A stretch of DNA of 64,000 nt from Mesotoga sp. BH458_6_3_2_1 (GCF_003664995.1 NZ_JFHL01000002.1:124001-188000); one strand, 5' to 3'. Counted from the stretch's first letter, positions 1 to 7,729 are shown. A program made the numbers and translations. The notes: generated by a model not told the origin, from the sequence alone.

Positions 1-701
1 TTGATTCTCCGCACAAAACGGTAACTCTCGCAAAATCGATGGGTTCTAGGCTCTCTCATGCTCTTCAGAACGGTGAGCTGATCTTTTACAATTATCTTCT
101 TAAGGATTTTCAGAGATCTGTCATCTATTCGCTAGTTGAGAGACAGAAGATAAGAGTTCTGATAACGACTCCTTCGAGCGATGGCCTGGGTGTCACCTTG
201 GGCAACTCGAATATTGTATTCTACAGCGCGCCAAGAAATTTCCTCGAGGTCATTGATTCCGTATCAACCAGACCTGGCGAGGATTCTGAGCTGTTTCTGA
301 ATTTGTCTTTCAATAAGGCAGATCTTATTTCCAATACAAGTGAAATGGACAGGCTGTTTCCCACCGTTGAAGAACTGGAAGCTGTCTATCAGGATTTGAA
401 GGATGTTCTGCCGGCTTCAGAAAGAGATATAAGAAAGGCGCTCAGCTTTGAAGACGGGATTTCGAAAGTCTTTCTGTCAATGTTGGAGGAGATGAATCTG
501 CTAAGCATAGAAAGTGGCGTATGGCATAGCAGCTCAAGCTCAGATCTTGATACCTCTCAGGTTAAGAAGACCCTGAGATACAGAGAGGGAGTTGCTGAGA
601 AGAGAATGACCAGATGGTTTGCAACCAAACTCTCAACCATGACCACAAGAGGCTTGCTAAGGAGTCTTACAAATGCAGAAGAGGTGCTGAAAGTTGGTTG
701 A
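1..701 (+). CDS. recJ: RecJ-type single-strand DNA exonuclease, C-terminal part (5' cut by window)
   Basis: The reading frame is open from the window edge (codons in phase with base 3), so this is the C-terminus of a larger protein. The first ~80 residues resemble the last motifs of a helicase C-terminal domain (VLITTPSSDGLGVTL, then a tyrosine/proline stretch). The rest resembles the C-terminal region of Gram-positive RecJ: a winged-helix-like stretch ending in a short DLDTS...YRE segment. RecJ degrades single-stranded DNA 5'-3' in recombination and repair. It overlaps the next gene by 8 bp and sits two genes before ruvX, a DNA-repair context. The assignment rests on the C-terminal portion only; the DHH nuclease motifs lie outside the window. 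Confidence 0.62.
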   Translation, partial: DSPHKTVTLAKSMGSRLSHALQNGELIFYNYLLKDFQRSVIYSLVERQKIRVLITTPSSDGLGVTLGNSNIVFYSAPRNFLEVIDSVSTRPGEDSELFLNLSFNKADLISNTSEMDRLFPTVEELEAVYQDLKDVLPASERDIRKALSFEDGISKVFLSMLEEMNLLSIESGVWHSSSSSDLDTSQVKKTLRYREGVAEKRMTRWFATKLSTMTTRGLLRSLTNAEEVLKVG

Positions 702-966
702 CACTCGGCAACTGGATGCTTTGGTCACGGTTTCGAAAAAAGACATCCTTGAAGCTTTGTCACTGCTTAGAAGTGGCGGTTTGCAGGCAAAGATTTTTCC
801 GACGCCACCCAATCTATTCACGGGATGTTCTCTTTCCATTGCGGTCGCCTCGAGAGACCTTGATGTAATTTCAGAACTCCTTTTGGAGGCAGAAATTGAG
901 GTCTTGCTCACAAGTTACTTCGTTGATAATCCGGTAAGGTCCTTCTATGATAAAACTTGGAATTGA
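694..966 (+). CDS. DUF3343-like small protein (putative Se/S carrier-like)
   Basis: 90 residues starting at TTG, with a GAGGTG ribosome site inside the end of recJ (8 bp overlap). The pattern is an N-terminal beta-alpha unit (residues ~9-25), then KIFPTPPNLFTGCSLSI with a conserved-looking Pro-Thr-Pro and Gly-Cys, then a helix and strand. This is the layout of DUF3343 proteins, annotated elsewhere as putative selenium/sulfur carrier-like proteins, with Cys in the GCSLS motif as the likely reactive residue. No experimental role follows from the sequence. It overlaps ruvX by 20 bp, so the three genes are probably one transcript. The family call is moderate and the function unknown. Confidence 0.5.
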   Translation: MVDTRQLDALVTVSKKDILEALSLLRSGGLQAKIFPTPPNLFTGCSLSIAVASRDLDVISELLLEAEIEVLLTSYFVDNPVRSFYDKTWN

Positions 967-1657
967 CTTTGGTACATCAAGAATAGGACTTGCCTTGCAG
1001 ATAGAGGGAGTGGAGATCCCTCTATATTCGATAGATCACGCCGGCTACCGAAAATCTCTCCTTGAAATCTTGAAAGAGAAAAGAATCGAGACAGTTGTTG
1101 TTGGTCTGCCGATTTCAATGTCGGGCAGATACAGTGAATCGACTATGAGAGCAGTCTCATTTGCCGAGAAAGTGAAGAAGATGTTTCCTGGAAATGTACT
1201 GCTGGTTGATGAAACCCTTACAACTGAAAGTGCAAGAAAAATGTCCGTTGAGATTGGGATAGAGTTCGCGAAGGTAAGGGATGTTTTCAGCGCAATGCAG
1301 ATTCTCAGGAATGAGTCCTCCGGGAAGGCTGTTAAATGGGAAGTACACAACAATAGAAGTGTATGCCGGAATTTGCCAGAACTTCCGTCAGGTAGCAGAG
1401 TGTTGTTTTTCAAACCGAAATCTGGACTGATAAAGGGAATAGACTCACTGGAGAAAAAGCCAGGGGTGTTTGTTGAAGACCCACAGGTCTTCCTTTCATT
1501 CTTCAGGAAAGGATTGAAGCCAGTAAACCTCATTGACGACATAGACTTTTCAACTTACGATATAATAGTAATCGCTTGTGGTGAAGCGCTCGATGGGATG
1601 GTTCATTTGAATTCAAGAGGACCGCAGGTTATTGAGTGCTCGTGGCTCAACGGATAG
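947..1657 (+). CDS. ruvX: RuvX/YqgF-family putative Holliday junction resolvase with C-terminal extension
   Basis: 236 residues. The N-terminal ~130 form an RNase H-like YqgF domain: LGIDFGTSRIG (Asp7), VVGLPISMSG (~51-60), LLVDETLTTESAR (Asp88/Glu89) and RDVFSAMQIL (Asp112), matching the acidic positions of the family. YqgF proteins act in 16S rRNA 5' maturation and/or junction resolution. Typical members are about 140 residues; this one carries about 100 extra C-terminal residues I do not recognise. The last seven codons and the TAG stop lie inside the downstream tRNA-Arg gene, so RNase P cleavage of a joint transcript would cut the message within codon 230. The family call is firm; the role of the extension is unknown. 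Confidence 0.85.
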   Translation: MIKLGIDFGTSRIGLALQIEGVEIPLYSIDHAGYRKSLLEILKEKRIETVVVGLPISMSGRYSESTMRAVSFAEKVKKMFPGNVLLVDETLTTESARKMSVEIGIEFAKVRDVFSAMQILRNESSGKAVKWEVHNNRSVCRNLPELPSGSRVLFFKPKSGLIKGIDSLEKKPGVFVEDPQVFLSFFRKGLKPVNLIDDIDFSTYDIIVIACGEALDGMVHLNSRGPQVIECSWLNG

Positions 1658-1711
1658 AGCGCTGGACTCCGGATCCAGAGACTGTGGGTTCAAATCCCAC
1701 CGAGCACGCCA
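1636..1711 (+). tRNA. tRNA-Arg (anticodon CCG), CCA encoded
   Basis: A full cloverleaf is visible. The acceptor arms are GTGCTCG (1636-1642) and CGAGCAC (1701-1707), with discriminator G and encoded CCA at 1709-1711. The D arm is GCTC...GAGC, the anticodon stem is CTGGA/TCCAG with loop CTCCGGA giving anticodon CCG (reads CGG, Arg), and the T arm is GTGGG/CCCAC around TTCAAAT. The 5' 22 bases overlap the 3' end of ruvX, and mreB begins 24 bp after the CCA. It is therefore probably transcribed as part of the ruvX-mreB operon and cut out. Confidence 0.97.
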
Positions 1712-1735
1712 TTTATGTCACACGGGAGGTTATTT

Positions 1736-2746
1736 ATGAAAAAGGGCGATCTTGGCATCGATTTGGGAACTGCTTCACTTTTGGTCTTCCAGAAAGGCAA
1801 AGATATTGTCATAGATGAACCTTCGGTCATCGCCGTTGAAGTGAAGTCCGGGAAGATAATTGCAATAGGGTCTGAAGCTAAGGAAATGATTGGGAAGACC
1901 CCAAAAGATATCAAGGCCGTCAGACCTATTCGAGACGGGGTTATTGCCGATTATCAGATAATTGAACAGGCTCTGAAAGAGCTGGTCAAGAGAACTCGCA
2001 CGAAATTCTCACTCTCTCGACCCGCAGTTGTCGTAGGGGTTCCGGCCAAGGTTACCAGTGTAGAGAGGAGAGCAGTCATTGAGGCTACCACGGCTGCGGG
2101 AGCAAGCAGAGTATATCTGGTACTTGAACCCGTTGTGGCTGCTGTAGGAGCCGGACTTCATATATTCGATTCTGTAGGAAATATGGTAGTAGATATCGGG
2201 GGAGGGACCTCCGATATAGCTGTAATAAGCCTTGGAGGAATAGTGGTTTCTCGTTCTCTAAGAATTGCGGGAGATGCGATGGACGATGCAATAATCAAAT
2301 TTGTGAAGCGTAAATACAAGTTCCTTATTGGAAGCTCGACCGCCGAAGATGTGAAAATCAAGATTGGAAAGGCTTTCCCGACACTGGAGAGCTACGAACT
2401 TGAGGTTCGAGGAAGAGATGCGCTGAACGGCCTTCCAGGGAATATCAGAATCACCTCTGACGATGTTCATGAGGCAATTTCACAGATACTTCAGGACATC
2501 GTGCTAAATCTTCGCCAGATTCTAGAAGACACACCTCCGGAAATCGCTGCAGACATTATGGACACTGGCATTGTACTTACCGGTGGAGGTTCCCTGATAA
2601 GAGGTTTGCCGGATCTAATCATTCAAGAAACCGGTATAAAGACGATAGTTTCCGAGGACCCAAGGACATGCGTCGTCAAAGGAATTGGCGAGTTGCTCGA
2701 CAACGATAAACGTCTTCAGAGGGTTGCAATCAATCATAGTAAATAG
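1736..2746 (+). CDS. mreB: MreB rod-shape-determining actin homologue
   Basis: 336 residues. The actin/Hsp70 fold motifs are present: phosphate-1 GIDLGTASLLVF near the N-terminus, VVDIGGGTSDIAVISLGG (phosphate 2) in the middle, and LTGGGSLIRGLP (adenosine motif) near residue 290. MreB forms membrane-bound filaments that guide the elongation peptidoglycan machinery. I chose ATG 1736 because it follows a GGGAGG ribosome site; an in-frame ATG at 1715 has none and sits almost on the tRNA. The gene follows tRNA-Arg directly, without a visible separate promoter, and converges with the DUF368 gene with no intervening bases. Its elongasome partner rodA is at 43.5 kb. Confidence 0.97.
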   Translation: MKKGDLGIDLGTASLLVFQKGKDIVIDEPSVIAVEVKSGKIIAIGSEAKEMIGKTPKDIKAVRPIRDGVIADYQIIEQALKELVKRTRTKFSLSRPAVVVGVPAKVTSVERRAVIEATTAAGASRVYLVLEPVVAAVGAGLHIFDSVGNMVVDIGGGTSDIAVISLGGIVVSRSLRIAGDAMDDAIIKFVKRKYKFLIGSSTAEDVKIKIGKAFPTLESYELEVRGRDALNGLPGNIRITSDDVHEAISQILQDIVLNLRQILEDTPPEIAADIMDTGIVLTGGGSLIRGLPDLIIQETGIKTIVSEDPRTCVVKGIGELLDNDKRLQRVAINHSK

Positions 2747-3565
2747 CTAGACTTGAATCTTGTTTCTTTTTTCAAGTAAGGCGAGAAGATAAGAAACAAG
2801 AACGCCCAAAATGACTCCTGAAACAATTAATGTGAGATCAGTATTCTTTCCCGGTCTAGTGATTAGATCGGGTATTGAACCTATCATTAGGCCGAGAAGG
2901 AAGGCAAAAGTCTCACTGCGAAACTTCTTCATCAAGTATCTAAGAAGTCTGCTTACGAATAACACTCCCAGGATCACACCTACCCCAATGAAAGCAATGA
3001 TGACCAGGTCGAAGCTCTTGATTGCGGAGATGGCCCTGGCGTACTCTCCCATAATCAGAAGAATAAATGCTCCGCTAAGCCCTGGAAGTACCATAGCTGA
3101 AGCCCCGAAGAAGCCAGCGACTGTATCATAGATCAGACTAATTGCGCCGTGGTCGGTGAGTGAAACGCCTCCAGCACTGGGACTTAGGAGTGATATAAGA
3201 ATAACAACCGAGGCTCCCACTGCCATCGAAAGTAATGCGCTGATGCCTAGTTTCTCGATTCGTTTGAAAACTACTGGAATGCCTCCTATCACAAGTCCTG
3301 AGAATATCCCGTACATAAGTGAAGGGACGGTTGAAAGAGAAAGATCAATAAGAGCTGAGAACCCAAAGATTCCTGTAACGATACCGATGACAAGCTCTAT
3401 CAAGAAGAGAATCTCTTCTCTACGAATCTTGAGAGCTGTAAGCATCGATATAGAACCTACAAAACGTTCATATAGCCCCCCCAGTAGAGCAATAGTTCCA
3501 CCGCTAACGCCTGGAATGAGATTGGCAAGACCCATGAGGAAACCAATAAAGACTACATAGAGCAC
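2747..3565 (-). CDS. DUF368 membrane protein (PopT-type undecaprenyl phosphate translocase family)
   Basis: 272 residues, with about eight hydrophobic helices and two copies of the family's Pro-Gly-x-Ser-Gly motif: NLIPGVSGGTIALLGGLY near the N-terminus and VLPGLSGAFILLIMGEY near residue 165. DUF368 proteins have been identified as undecaprenyl-phosphate translocases that return the cell-wall lipid carrier to the inner leaflet; that role is transferred here by family membership. Start is GTG 3565 with GGAGGTGC just upstream. Its stop codon abuts the mreB stop in convergent orientation, so the two cell-wall genes share no terminator space. An AT-rich TATAAT lies upstream on the minus strand (around 3590-3600), but I see no good -35. 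Confidence 0.87.
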   Translation of the reverse strand: MLYVVFIGFLMGLANLIPGVSGGTIALLGGLYERFVGSISMLTALKIRREEILFLIELVIGIVTGIFGFSALIDLSLSTVPSLMYGIFSGLVIGGIPVVFKRIEKLGISALLSMAVGASVVILISLLSPSAGGVSLTDHGAISLIYDTVAGFFGASAMVLPGLSGAFILLIMGEYARAISAIKSFDLVIIAFIGVGVILGVLFVSRLLRYLMKKFRSETFAFLLGLMIGSIPDLITRPGKNTDLTLIVSGVILGVLVSYLLALLEKRNKIQV

Positions 3566-3639
3566 GAAGCACCTCCATACCTTAATTTCTCCAATTATAT
3601 ATCCTTAGAAACGGTATCTCACTTACAGGTGACGATTAT

Positions 3640-3654
3640 CGGCAATAATTGTCG
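3640..3654. promoter_or_regulatory. 15-bp imperfect dyad upstream of the suf remnant
   Basis: CGGCAATAATTGTCG forms arms of six with one G-T pair around TAA. It lies between the DUF368 start (3565) and the first readable suf codon (3703), where an operator for the old suf operon or for the divergent gene would be expected. No match to a named operator is claimed. Confidence 0.3.
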
Positions 3655-3702
3655 GTATTATGTTAGAACCCAGAAAATAAATTCCGGGTTTGGAGTGATG
3701 AA

Positions 3703-4474
3703 TTGACGCTTCTAGAAGCTAGAAGCTTGCATGCAGTTTTGGCGGAAGATAACGTAAAGATATTGAAGGGCTTGAGCCTCAAAATAGGAAACTGAGAGTT
3801 GCAAGTTATCATCGGACCCAATGGTAGCGGTAAATCAGCTCTAGCAAATGTGCTGAAGGGAAACCCCAAATACAGAGTTACTAGTGGTACTGTGAAATTC
3901 ATGAATAAGAACACAGCTGGATGGGCTGTAGACGAAAGAGCTCGAATGGGAATGTGCATACCTTTCAGCATCTTCAGGAAATTCCAAGGATCAGACTCAG
4001 GAGCCTTCTCATATTAGTCTCTCAAAGGACCGGCAGCCGGGAGCCATTACTGAAAATGAGCAAAGAAATCGACAAACTATCTCTTGAACTTGGTCTCGAA
4101 AGTGAATTAATAGATATTTGAACGTAGGCTTTTCCGGAGGGGAGAAGAAAAAATTCGAGATGGTTAAGAAGAACTTAATTGAGCAAAGGTTTGCGGTTCT
4201 TGACGAAATAGATTCCGGGCTGGATGTCGACGCTATGAAAAGCACAGCGTTGTCAATAAACGGATTCAGAAATCCAGAAACTTCAGTTTTACTAATCACA
4301 CACTATCAGAGGCTTCTTGAGCATGTTGAGCCCAACCATATTCACGTCTTGATCGATGGATCGATAGCAATGAGCGGAGGAAAGGAACTTGCTAGAGAAG
4401 TTGAATTGAAGGGATATGAAGGGACCTTTGGCTCACTCAAGGGGGCCGGATCATACGAGAAGAAGTTTTCCTAG
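3703..4474 (+). pseudogene. sufC: sufC remnant (Fe-S assembly ATPase), broken
   Basis: The translated pieces line up with SufC from end to end: LLEARSLHAVLAED, an intact Walker A IIGPNGSGKSALA (near 3815), NPKYRVTSGTVKF, DERARMGMC, then in another frame NVGFSGGEKKKFEM (ABC signature), FAVLDEIDSGLDVDAM (Walker B) and the C-terminal GYEGTFG...KKFS. It is interrupted by an in-frame TGA near 3793, a frameshift with stops around 4017-4118, and loss of part of the Q-loop region. GGAG upstream of TTG 3703 marks the old start. The motifs survive well enough that inactivation looks fairly recent. It is not expected to make an active ATPase. Confidence 0.88.
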
Positions 4475-4476
4475 AC

Positions 4477-4845
4477 AGTACTGAGTTTGAATTCCTTTCA
4501 GATACTAAGTACCGTTTTATAAGCGGAAGAGGATTCTAGGAGAGGCGGTTTATTCGTTTATGTACCCAAAGGAGTCAAAGTCCCCCTTCCTCTTCAGGTA
4601 CATTCTAGAATGAACGAGGAAAGCAGCGGTCAATTTGAGCACACGTTGATCATTGCAGATTAAGGTTCAGATCTACAGTTCATAGAAGGCTGTTCTGCTA
4701 CGAGATTCAACGATCTCAATCTTCATGTTGGCATGGTAGAAATCTTTGCTCTAAAAGATGCGAAGGTCAGGTATTCTACGATTCAGAACCGATCCAAGAA
4801 AACGTACAACTTGAATACCAAGGGGCAATTGTCGAGGAGGGCGTA
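4477..4845 (+). pseudogene. sufB: sufB remnant, internally deleted
   Basis: It starts three bases after the sufC stop with [18 protein letters not shown], which fits the SufB N-terminus. A stop (near 4538) and a deletion then jump about 100-150 residues to [29 protein letters not shown], a TAA, FIEGCSAT and VRYSTIQNRSKKTYNLNTK, the centre of the SufB beta-helix core. The following AIVEEG is in a shifted frame. After that the similarity switches to SufS. The C-terminal half of SufB, with its catalytic Cys/Glu region, and all of sufD are missing. Identification rests on these order-preserved motifs, not on an alignment run. Confidence 0.85.
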
Positions 4846-5236
4846 ATACAGAACATTTCCGGTGCCGTTTCACTTGCATCGGCCCGCCGATACCTGAACA
4901 AGGTCGGTGTGCCCGCGACACACGAGTGCGTTTCCCATCTTGCATAAATCGCTAGAGAGAAGAAAGAAGAGATCTCCGATGTTACTGTTTACAGTTCACC
5001 AGATAGTCTGCGATTTTGCTATTTTATCACAAGAAAACACACTCTCACGATCTGGCCGAATTCCTTGAAAGAACTCAGGCAGTTGCATCAGGAGCGGTCA
5101 TCATTGTGTTCAACTTCAGATGGATGCACTTGGCATTACTTCGGCTTGTAGAGAGTCACTCTACTTGTGCAATACGGTTGAAGATGTTGAAAGACTTATA
5201 GAAGGGATTTGCAAAGTAGAAAGGTGGTTCTTATGA
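4846..5236 (+). pseudogene. sufS: sufS remnant (cysteine desulfurase C-terminal third), broken
   Basis: From about 4846 the frame reads NISGAVSLASARRYLNKVGV, HECVSHLA (stop), AREKKEEISDVTVYSS, then after frameshifts HDLAEFLE, IRSGHHC, MDALGI, CRESLYLCNTVEDVERLIEGI. This is the conserved C-terminal region of type II cysteine desulfurases, including the RSGHHC segment. The pyridoxal-phosphate lysine and the whole N-terminal two thirds are absent. The old stop TGA (5234-5236) overlaps the sufU ATG by four bases, the usual translational-coupling arrangement, so operon spacing is preserved while the coding capacity is lost. Confidence 0.83.
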
Positions 5237-5617
5237 ACTGCGAGCAACAATATTCCGACTTCATAATGTATCACTTCATGAACAATACGCATCGAGGACG
5301 TCCAGAGGACTCTAATTACACAGTCTAGGGCTCGAACACTTCTTGTGGAGATTCGATTACTAATTATCTGATTATTGGAAGAGGAATTGTTAATTCTATG
5401 GGATTTGAGGGCGAAAGCTGCGCGATAAGCGAGGTATATGCGGCAGTTATGACGGAGATTCTAGAAGGTAAATCTCTTGAAAAAGCCGGTGCGACAATTG
5501 TAATTTCGAGAAAATGAGACGTGGTGAGAGTATGATGGGTCAAAAATCGTTGATGCTGACTTTTTTGAGAGATTGAAGTGTGCAATCCTTCATGGAAAAC
5601 AACTGCGAAAGTTCTAA
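5233..5617 (+). pseudogene. sufU: sufU remnant (sulfur-transfer/scaffold protein), broken
   Basis: It begins YSDFIMYHFMNNTHRGRPED, the SufU/NifU N-terminal pattern. After a TAG near 5323 it continues with TSCGDSI (first metal Cys plus Asp), FEGESCAISEVYAAVMTEIL and GKSLEKA (second Cys). It ends in a shifted frame with RLKCAILHGKQLRKF (third Cys). All three zinc-binding cysteines of SufU are therefore still legible, but in different frames or after a stop. This is the last gene of the decayed suf cluster. A minus-strand terminator for the neighbouring operon follows. Confidence 0.85.
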
Positions 5618-5628
5618 TTTCTGAACAG

Positions 5629-5655
5629 CAAAAAAAGACCGGTGCATAACACCGG
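5629..5655 (-). terminator. Intrinsic terminator of the TPR/90-residue operon
   Basis: On the minus strand, CCGGTG-TTATG-CACCGG is followed by a run of seven T (5630-5636 on the plus strand are A). It lies 47 bp beyond the stop of the 90-residue minus-strand gene. Confidence 0.85.
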
Positions 5656-5701
5656 CTATACTCTGCGCTGAAGTAACCCTACAGGTTGATTATACACCAA
5701 T

Positions 5702-5974
5702 TTAGTCTGTATGATCAACCTTTCTATCCTTTTCCTCCAGATACTTGTCGAGTTTTTCTTGCTCATTGCTGAAGAAGTAGTCCTTCGGGTTCTCCGCCAT
5801 TTTCGTAACCTCTCCGAATAGAGAATCAAGTACGGTAATAAGCATTTCTCTCTCTGAACCGTCAAACTCTTTATGAAGTATCTGGGCGATCGTCTCTTCA
5901 TCAATTCCATCGGCAGTATGCTGCTCGAGTGCATTAAAGAACCTCTTTAGCAATTGATCAATATTGTCCATCAT
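5702..5974 (-). CDS. Small acidic hypothetical protein
   Basis: 90 residues, charged and soluble, apparently all-helical: an N-terminal helix (NIDQLLKRFFNALEQH), a second around residues 26-35, a third around residues 40-58, and a lysine/glutamate/aspartate-rich tail. No signal peptide or cysteine. Its start overlaps the end of the TPR gene by four bases (translational coupling), so it is likely made with that protein and may act with it. I do not recognise a family. The terminator at 5629-5655 closes the operon. Confidence 0.7.
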   Translation of the reverse strand: MMDNIDQLLKRFFNALEQHTADGIDEETIAQILHKEFDGSEREMLITVLDSLFGEVTKMAENPKDYFFSNEQEKLDKYLEEKDRKVDHTD

Positions 5975-7719
5975 TTTCCTCCTATTCCAGAAAGTCTGAT
6001 TATGTACCTGTTAAGCGATTCGTCTTGGATCTTCAAATCGCTGATGGTTCCCTTATCCAGTGCATTTATAATCGCAAGCGTGACATCTTCAGGGTCGGTG
6101 CGAGCCTCCTCTTGAAGGGTATCAATGTCGGTCCCACCATACTCAATCAGTTTTGCGATTTTCAGTGCGAAATCGAAATCAAGATCCTTTAGTTCCTCAA
6201 GGTACTCGTCGACAAACAACTCTATCCTGAAAGGAAATTCGGACAAAGCCCATCTCAGCAGATAAACCAGTGTTCTGAATATTGCGGTGGTTCTTCCGTT
6301 GCCTGAAACTATGAAAGCCATGAGGTATGAAAGGTAATCTTGCTGGGAAGGAAGAAAATCTAGATGAGAAATCATCTCGGTAAAGAGGCCGACCTCGGAC
6401 AACGTGATTTCCCTAGTTTCTCGTGGAATCATTCCTTCAAAGAAGTCTGAGACTCTTCGGATTATGTTTTCATCATTCGCATCCGAAAGAAAGGCCATCA
6501 GATTTTCAACGTTGATTTCTCCCGATTCCAGGAAACTGGGTTCAGTTAACCGTGAATCTCGATAATTCTTCATCAGATAACTGTAGAAAGACTCACTGAT
6601 CGCATCTTGAAAGCTGAGATTGCATGCAATCTCACCCTCTGCCATAGACTTGTGCAGCAGTATTGAATTTCTTAACTCAAGGAGTGTATCATCAAGGGTC
6701 TCGAGAGCCGTGTCGTATTCGCCCATCATGTCAAGAATTCTGGCCCTCAACACGAGAGCCTTCTCGTCCTTTGTATTGCTGTAGTAGCTTTCGCAGTGAG
6801 AAAGTGAATCTTCAAGCATTCCGATGTTCTTCTCTGCTATCGCCATTTCGTATAGAATTTCCGTATTCCTGCTGAGATCATAAGCAGTTCTCAAGTCCTC
6901 AAGGGCTGCGAAAAGCTTTCCCTGCCTCGCCCTTGAATAAGCGCGATTATAGAAGCTTTTCCAGTCATTCGCTAGGCCGATGCAATCGGTGAAAGCCTCC
7001 TCGGCAAGAGAATACTTCTGAATTTCGTTAAGTACTACGCCCTTTCTTAGAAGCACATCCGCGAAAAGAGGAAATCCCTTCTTCACTCTTTCAATTATCT
7101 CCAGCGCTGTTTCATACTCACCCTTAGAAATGAAGCAGTCAATCGTGGCGACCAGGGGAAGTGAGAACTGACCTCCGGACTTCTCAATAGACTTCATGTA
7201 AGAGGAAACTGCATCTTCGTACTCCTCCTGAATCTGTAGAAGCCTTCCAAGTTCGTAGTGCCCGATGTAGAACTCTTCGTTCATCTCGACCGACTTCTTG
7301 AGCTCAATCTCCGACAGCTCAATTTTCTCTTCCTCTCTAAGCAACAGGCCGAGATAAAAGTGATATCTGTAATCTTTTTTAACTCTGGCTGTCTTCTCGA
7401 GAAATTGACCTGCTTCTTCAAGATTGCCTGAATTTAAGGCTCTCTTAAAGGCTTCAAAGTAATAGTAAAGAAGGTACGATTCGTAATAGTCATTCTGCTC
7501 GATCCTATTCTGGGCTTCGAGTCCCCTAATGATTACATCGAGATCAATTCTGTCCCTGTCTGTTATGTACTTCATATCTTCAACCAGGACAGGCAGCTTC
7601 ACTGGGAGATTGTTTGCCTTCGCGATTTCCGGTTTCAATGGAAGATAAACCAAGACCGTCTTGTCTTTCAAAGAATCACCAACTACCTTCTGCTTCTCAT
7701 TTGCTACAAACCCGCACAT
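5971..7719 (-). CDS. TPR-repeat protein of unknown function
   Basis: 582 residues, no signal peptide. Residues ~75-350 are a run of helical-hairpin TPR-type repeats, for example YHFYLGLLLREEEKIELSEI, YIGHYELGRLLQIQEEYEDA and VLLRKGVVLNEIQKYSLAEEAF. The N-terminal ~50 residues (VLVYLPLKPEIAKANNLPVK) and the acidic C-terminal ~200 match nothing I recognise. TPR arrays are protein-protein docking scaffolds, so a cytoplasmic adaptor role is inferred. The start is uncertain: ATG 7719 lacks a good ribosome site and lies inside the divergent secG promoter (7701-7729), so a downstream start is possible. Coupled to the 90-residue gene by a 4-bp overlap. Confidence 0.75.
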   Translation of the reverse strand: MCGFVANEKQKVVGDSLKDKTVLVYLPLKPEIAKANNLPVKLPVLVEDMKYITDRDRIDLDVIIRGLEAQNRIEQNDYYESYLLYYYFEAFKRALNSGNLEEAGQFLEKTARVKKDYRYHFYLGLLLREEEKIELSEIELKKSVEMNEEFYIGHYELGRLLQIQEEYEDAVSSYMKSIEKSGGQFSLPLVATIDCFISKGEYETALEIIERVKKGFPLFADVLLRKGVVLNEIQKYSLAEEAFTDCIGLANDWKSFYNRAYSRARQGKLFAALEDLRTAYDLSRNTEILYEMAIAEKNIGMLEDSLSHCESYYSNTKDEKALVLRARILDMMGEYDTALETLDDTLLELRNSILLHKSMAEGEIACNLSFQDAISESFYSYLMKNYRDSRLTEPSFLESGEINVENLMAFLSDANDENIIRRVSDFFEGMIPRETREITLSEVGLFTEMISHLDFLPSQQDYLSYLMAFIVSGNGRTTAIFRTLVYLLRWALSEFPFRIELFVDEYLEELKDLDFDFALKIAKLIEYGGTDIDTLQEEARTDPEDVTLAIINALDKGTISDLKIQDESLNRYIIRLSGIGGK

Positions 7720-7729
7720 ATTGTATAAT
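7701..7729 (+). promoter_or_regulatory. Promoter of secG-tyrS
   Basis: TTGCTA (7701-7706), 17-bp spacer, perfect TATAAT (7724-7729). Transcription would start near 7736, giving a short leader with AGGAGG before secG. The promoter overlaps the first codons of the divergent TPR gene as annotated. Confidence 0.7.

Noticed and set aside
1715-1735. ATG 1715 as mreB start
   Set aside because: No ribosome site, four bases after the tRNA CCA; GGGAGG supports ATG 1736.
3703-5617. Programmed frameshifting or stop-codon recoding to produce functional Suf proteins
   Set aside because: There are too many independent stops and shifts, plus real deletions (SufB C-terminus, SufD, SufS N-terminus); recoding cannot restore missing sequence.
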